DNA of 17,659 bases. Source: Actinomycetota bacterium (GTDB lineage: Bacteria > Actinomycetota > Thermoleophilia > RBG-16-64-13). Of the stretch, positions 14,370 to 17,659 are shown piece after piece; the first letter of the stretch is position 1; each line of letters begins with the position of its first letter. The stretch spans positions 232 through 17,890 of the forward strand of contig PMIZ01000503.1 of assembly GCA_003157225.1 (NCBI GenBank), read 5' to 3'. The translations under genes and the position numbers were made by a program. The notes beneath the pieces were generated by a model. The model did no database searches. It was not told the DNA's origin and worked only from the letters and a program-made list of their open reading frames with translations.

Positions 14370-15020
14370 CTAGTCCGTGTACGGCTCCGGTGGCGGGGGC
14401 TGGAACACGTTTATCCGGTAGCGGCTGTACGGCATGTAGTAGGTGGCCGGCTTGTCCGGGACGTTGTCCGGAGAGCCTGCAATGCTGGCTGCCACCGGCT
14501 CTTCCACCCAGCCCTTCTCATACGGACACATGAACGCCTGGCGGTACGCGAACTTGAGGAACTTCCACGCCCCGTCCTCCTTGACGTACTCCATGTCGTA
14601 CTTGCCCAGGCAGAGGAATTGCTTGAGGGCGCCTTCGACCGCAAGGGAGCAGTAGCCGTGCGAGTGCCAGAGCCCCCTGGCTCTCGTTCGGTCCCGGTCG
14701 ATCTCGATGACGGGGTTGAGAGTCATGTGGATCGCAAGGTGCCCCGCCCCGACCCTCTTGTCGTCGAACACGGTGTTCCAGAATCTTGTGACGCTTTCGA
14801 TACCTTCGTAGACGCCGCTGTCTTCGAGCTCGAGGGTGACTCCGGGGGTCTTCTGGGCGAAGAGGCTCGGAACCTGGGACCTCCTCCCTATGTAGTACAG
14901 GTGCGAGTACAGCGATTGCAGTCGGTAGATCTCCAGTTGGTCCTTGGCGAGCGCCCCTTCGACCACCTGTTCCTTTAGACTCCTCACTTCGGCTTCCAGT
15001 TGTTCCAAAGTCATAGTCAC
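14370..15020 (-). CDS. SnoaL-like (NTF2-fold) protein, altered active site
   Basis: GTG 15020 has AGGAGG 8 nt upstream; the ATG two codons later would be 14 nt away, so the GTG start is favoured. The 216-residue protein is a paralogue of the downstream gene: N-terminal helix (LEQLEAEVRSLKEQVVEGAL), then LEIYRLQSLYSHLYYIGRRS, VYEGIESVTRFWNTVF, HMTLNPVIEIDRDRTRARGL and YDMEYVKEDGAWKFLKFAYR, with a Pro-rich end (FQPPPPEPYTD). Y38 and H98 are kept, but the position of the general-base Asp is Tyr (Y43). So either the chemistry differs or this chain is a binding or structural partner, for example in a heteromer with its neighbour. Fourth after AOR, SDR and cupins in a closely spaced operon; substrate unknown. 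Confidence 0.83.
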   Translation of the reverse strand: MTMTLEQLEAEVRSLKEQVVEGALAKDQLEIYRLQSLYSHLYYIGRRSQVPSLFAQKTPGVTLELEDSGVYEGIESVTRFWNTVFDDKRVGAGHLAIHMTLNPVIEIDRDRTRARGLWHSHGYCSLAVEGALKQFLCLGKYDMEYVKEDGAWKFLKFAYRQAFMCPYEKGWVEEPVAASIAGSPDNVPDKPATYYMPYSRYRINVFQPPPPEPYTD

Positions 15021-15039
15021 AGCCCGTGCCTCCTGTGTG

Positions 15040-16065
15040 CTACTTGCTGCCCGGGTAGAGCATGATGCCCTCGCCCATCGGCCAGGACGTCATGAAGAAC
15101 ACCTGCTTGGTGACGTTCCGTACGACCATCGGACCCTGCGACACGTTCGGCGGTATGTAGGCCCAGAAAGCCTTGTTGATGACGTGCTTCTCTCCACCGA
15201 TCCAGAGCTCGACCTCAGCACAGAGGTCGGTGATGTCGGCGTAGTTCATGCCGATGCAGGCGATGGACGTGCCGTGAGGCATGACATGGGTGTCCATTAT
15301 GAACTGGCCGGCTTTGGATGGGTCGCCCGGGAGGAGCCATCTCGTGTCGCACCCGAACTCGGCATCGGGGATCACCGTCTGGTCGATGTACGCCATCGCA
15401 CGGGAATACGTGGGATCGAGCGGGCGCATGAAGTCGGGCCTCTCGATATCCGGCGGCGTCCCGTAGACCATGTATCTCGCGTACTTCGACTCGCCGGGTT
15501 CCACGCGCCTGGCCGTCGGGGGAGCCTTCTTCTCCACCTCGGCCTTCTTGGTCTCCTCGTCCTTCTCTCGGGTGTAGACACCACCCGGTCCCGACACCCA
15601 ATGCAACGTAGGCCGCGTGTAGATCTGGCTGCGAACGCCCTTGCTGAATACGGGCATGTGGGGCAGGTTGGCGGGAACATAGGCCACCCAGCTCGACTCG
15701 AGAGGAATGATCTCGTCGTCCATCTGCATGGCCATGGGGTCGGTGTCTGCGAAGTCGTCAGGGTTGGTCCCCCACCAGGAGAGCAGTTCGGGGAAACCAT
15801 GGACGTGAGGGAACATGCCTGGCGTCTCGTACCCCACCTTGGCCAACTCCTCCCAGGTCACCTGATTGGGGAAGTTGGGGGGCCATATCCAGGTGGTCTC
15901 CCCGTAGTAGGCGCCGGGGATGACCTCCTCGTCGATCCAGTGCAGATGCTCCATACTGATGCGCTTGCCCTCGGCGGCAAGGCGGTCGCGTTGCTCCGGG
16001 GTCGGCCCCGGCAGCAGGTGCCGCTTCTCGAGCGTGGTGCAGATGTATTTGTCGAACTCGCCCAT
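15040..16065 (-). CDS. Double-cupin protein, second cupin degenerate
   Basis: The protein has 341 residues; AAGGAG lies 9 nt before ATG 16065, inside the 3' end of the preceding cupin gene (6 nt gap). The first cupin has metal ligands HVHGFPE (H87, H89, E93) followed by the local motif WWGTNPDD, and PANLPH (H136). A charged linker (about 164-195) leads to a second cupin-like half (about 205-335: FIMDTHVMPHGTSIACIGMN, VELWIGGEKHVINKAFWAYI, PPNVSQGP) in which the last His is Gln (Q310) and the HxHxxxE pattern is lost. The first half is clearly related to the neighbouring single-cupin protein. Possible roles: metal-dependent dioxygenase, isomerase or lyase, or a substrate-binding protein. The fold is inferred from motifs; the function is unknown. 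Confidence 0.78.
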   Translation of the reverse strand: MGEFDKYICTTLEKRHLLPGPTPEQRDRLAAEGKRISMEHLHWIDEEVIPGAYYGETTWIWPPNFPNQVTWEELAKVGYETPGMFPHVHGFPELLSWWGTNPDDFADTDPMAMQMDDEIIPLESSWVAYVPANLPHMPVFSKGVRSQIYTRPTLHWVSGPGGVYTREKDEETKKAEVEKKAPPTARRVEPGESKYARYMVYGTPPDIERPDFMRPLDPTYSRAMAYIDQTVIPDAEFGCDTRWLLPGDPSKAGQFIMDTHVMPHGTSIACIGMNYADITDLCAEVELWIGGEKHVINKAFWAYIPPNVSQGPMVVRNVTKQVFFMTSWPMGEGIMLYPGSK

Positions 16066-16071
16066 GCGCTC

Positions 16072-16563
16072 CTACTCCTTGTAGGGGATGATCGCGAAGT
16101 TCATCACCTTGTGCGGATCGAAGTCTTTGTCCGCCTCGAAATACGCTTCCCGGGTGCCTTCTGCCCCCGCCAGCATCACTTCCACCTGGATGATAGGGCT
16201 GTCGACCCGAGTGATCTCCAGGGGGCCGTGCGGCAGACCCGGAGGCAGGTAGACGAGCGTCGGGCGGGTGAAGACGTACTTCTCCAGTTCCTGCCCCATA
16301 TAGAAGACCACCTCACCACCGAAGTCATCCGGGTCGTCCGGGTTGCCGCCATACCACGCCAGAACCTCGTGGAAATTGTGGGTGTGGCAAGGGTTGTCTC
16401 CCTTGAAAGGTTTGCGGACGAACTGGTGCCCGATAGTGAAGGGGTATCCGAGCTGTTGGTGCGTGATCATCAGGCCGTCGAAGACGGCGGTGCCATCCGC
16501 TTTCACCGTCAGGAGCATGTGCGGTGGGTGGTGCACATACTGGTCGTACTTGCTCACGTTCAT
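16072..16563 (-). CDS. Single-domain cupin protein
   Basis: The protein has 163 residues and starts 2 nt after the SDR stop codon, implying translational coupling; only a weak ribosome site is visible. Cupin motif 1 is CHTHNFHEVLAWYGG (H60, H62, E66), followed by NPDDPDDFGGEVVFYMG; cupin motif 2 is VYLPPGLPHGP (H112). All four expected metal ligands are present, so a Fe, Mn or Zn site is likely. The motif (G)xNPDD right after motif 1 is shared with the double-cupin protein next door, marking a distinct subfamily. With the AOR and SDR genes upstream, it may act on an intermediate of the same pathway. I do not recognise a characterised member. Confidence 0.84.
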   Translation of the reverse strand: MNVSKYDQYVHHPPHMLLTVKADGTAVFDGLMITHQQLGYPFTIGHQFVRKPFKGDNPCHTHNFHEVLAWYGGNPDDPDDFGGEVVFYMGQELEKYVFTRPTLVYLPPGLPHGPLEITRVDSPIIQVEVMLAGAEGTREAYFEADKDFDPHKVMNFAIIPYKE

Positions 16564-16565
16564 CT

Positions 16566-17363
16566 CTACATCACCGAGCCGCCGGACACATGGAAGACCT
16601 GTCCGGTAACGTAGCTGGTGGCATCGGAAGCGAGGAAGACCGTGGCGTTGGCGATGTCCTTCGCTGTACCCATCCTCCCCAGCGGGAATGCGCCGAGGAA
16701 CGCCGCCTGCCTTTTCAGCATCTCCTCCGACGTTAGCTCCGGCTCGCCTTCCCGAAGGATAGCGCCGAACTTGGTGGGCGCCGGACCGGGAGCGACGCAG
16801 TTGACCCGTATGCCGGCCTTGCCTTCGACATACGCAAGCTGCTTGGTGAAGAGATCGAGCGCGGATTTGGACATAGCGTAGGTGCCCACGCCCATGCCGT
16901 ACTGGTGCGTGCTTCCCGACCCGATGTTGACGATGACTCCGTACTTCTGTTCACGCATCAGGGGGACGACGGCTTGACTCACGTTCATCGTACCGATGAC
17001 GTTCAGTTTGAACTGCTTCTCCCAGGAGACAGGGTCCTGATCCTCGATAGGGACGCCATCCTTGTGAAGGATCGCGCCGGCGACGTTGCAGAGGATGTCG
17101 ATGCGGCCATATTCGGCCATGACCTTGCCGACCATCGCCTTGACGGCGGCGTTGTCGGTGATGTCGGCCCGCAAGGCCAGGCTCCTGCAGCCGAGCTTTC
17201 TGACCGCCGCGGCCGTTTGTTCGGTGCCCTCTAGGTCGATGTCGGTAACGGCTACGGCAGCGATCCCTTCTTGGGCCAAGAGCAACGCGATCTCTTTCCC
17301 GAAGCCTACCTGGCTGCCGGCCCCCGTGACCAGCGCCGTTTTTCCTCCAAAGGCTAGATCCAT
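16566..17363 (-). CDS. Short-chain dehydrogenase/reductase (SDR), NAD-type
   Basis: From ATG 17363 the protein has 265 residues; GAGGAG lies just upstream at good spacing, whereas an ATG 15 nt earlier would overlap that site. It has the classical SDR layout: glycine motif TGAGSQVGFG (13-22), acidic residue after beta-2 (VTDID, D41) pointing to NAD(H), D67 (ADITD), NVAGA (93-97), N121, Ser in NIGSGS (147-152), catalytic Y162 and K166 (YAMSK), and the PGP motif (192-194). The end VTGQVFHVSGGSVM is typical. It oxidises an alcohol or reduces a ketone. It is second in the operon, 47 nt after the AOR-family gene and 2 nt before the cupin gene. Confidence 0.93.
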   Translation of the reverse strand: MDLAFGGKTALVTGAGSQVGFGKEIALLLAQEGIAAVAVTDIDLEGTEQTAAAVRKLGCRSLALRADITDNAAVKAMVGKVMAEYGRIDILCNVAGAILHKDGVPIEDQDPVSWEKQFKLNVIGTMNVSQAVVPLMREQKYGVIVNIGSGSTHQYGMGVGTYAMSKSALDLFTKQLAYVEGKAGIRVNCVAPGPAPTKFGAILREGEPELTSEEMLKRQAAFLGAFPLGRMGTAKDIANATVFLASDATSYVTGQVFHVSGGSVM

Positions 17364-17410
17364 GGGTACTCTCCTCATCTAGGTGTCGTGAGCTGGAAGG
17401 CGGCGAAGCG

Positions 17411-17659
17411 TCACTCTTCAGCAGCCGCCTCGGGCCAGATAACCCTTGCTATGTCGTCAAGGCCGAGTTCCTGAAGCTTGGCTTTGCTGGGCTTGCCGGT
17501 GGTGGCGTCCCAATCCATCAGCTCGAGGTACTCGTTGAATATCTCCTCGTGAGTGAAGGTGGTGCCGGCACGAGGACCCACCGTCTTGGGCGGCACACCC
17601 CGCATCCGGTCGGGGTACTTGAAGGGACCTTCGAGCCCTTCCCGGATGTTGAACGCCTG
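17411..17659 (-). CDS. Aldehyde:ferredoxin oxidoreductase (AOR) family, C-terminus only (5' end outside window)
   Basis: The - strand frame is open from the window edge to a TGA at 17411-17413, giving 82 residues. The pattern fits the C-terminus of AOR-family tungsten/molybdenum enzymes: QAFNIREGLEG near the start, then FTHEEIFNEYLELMDWD with TGKPSKAKLQELGLDDIA, matching the family's N-x-R-E-G and YY-x-x-R-G-W-D...G-x-P-x-x-x-K-L-x-E-L-G-L ending. Members include aldehyde oxidoreductases and the BamB subunit of class II benzoyl-CoA reductase; the fragment cannot tell these apart. It is the first visible gene of the operon that continues through 13608. Confidence 0.75.
   Translation of the reverse strand, partial: QAFNIREGLEGPFKYPDRMRGVPPKTVGPRAGTTFTHEEIFNEYLELMDWDATTGKPSKAKLQELGLDDIARVIWPEAAAEE

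Noticed and set aside
14944..16614. Very long open frame on the + strand opposite the cupin and SnoaL genes
   Set aside because: It is antisense to genes with clear motifs, has a Val/Arg/His-rich composition with no recognisable domain, and is explained by GC-rich codon positions.

Overview
This 17.7 kb window is GC-rich bacterial DNA. Frequent GTG starts, Ser/Thr-rich linkers after lipoprotein or membrane anchors, a lone type IV pilin and actinobacterial-looking TetR and phosphodiester glycosidase fragments all suggest an anaerobic or facultative actinobacterium, perhaps from a coriobacterial or thermoleophilian type of lineage. The lineage is inferred and cannot be fixed from the sequence alone. 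I see no rRNA, tRNA, CRISPR array, transposase or IS.

Layout. (1) 1-3601, + strand: the 3' part of a pyrogallol/phloroglucinol-transhydroxylase-type molybdopterin enzyme, its four-cluster iron-sulfur subunit with a C-terminal Cna-B-like domain, and a wrecked MFS transporter. (2) 3692-7368: a type IV pilin-like protein and an SGNH-hydrolase lipoprotein (+), then a probably exported FAD_oxidored protein and a broken TetR regulator (-). (3) 7488-11677, + strand: a bacterial ERG2/sigma-1-receptor homologue, a phosphodiester glycosidase lacking its membrane anchor, a CHRD-domain membrane protein, a 25-codon lectin-like mini-ORF and a second FAD_oxidored protein, ending in a large hairpin. (4) 11743-13586: a short chimera of transhydroxylase large- and small-subunit pieces (-), divergent from a LysR regulator (+). 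(5) 13608-17659, - strand: a tight operon reading AOR-family enzyme (cut by the window edge), SDR dehydrogenase, single cupin, double cupin and two SnoaL/NTF2-fold proteins.

Function. The two ends look like parts of anaerobic catabolism of polyhydroxylated aromatics or related cyclic compounds: Mo enzyme plus Fe-S partner at the left, AOR/SDR/cupin/SnoaL operon at the right, with the LysR protein next to both the chimera and the operon. The substrate is not readable from sequence.

The most unusual points are the bacterial sigma-1/ERG2 homologue, which keeps both key acidic residues at the eukaryotic spacing; the AOR-SDR-cupin-bicupin-SnoaL-SnoaL operon, which I cannot map to a known pathway; and at least four genes in about 9 kb that carry deletion scars (MFS, TetR, phosphodiester glycosidase, transhydroxylase chimera). 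The scars mean either real deletional decay or a chimeric assembly, and reads across the junctions would settle which.
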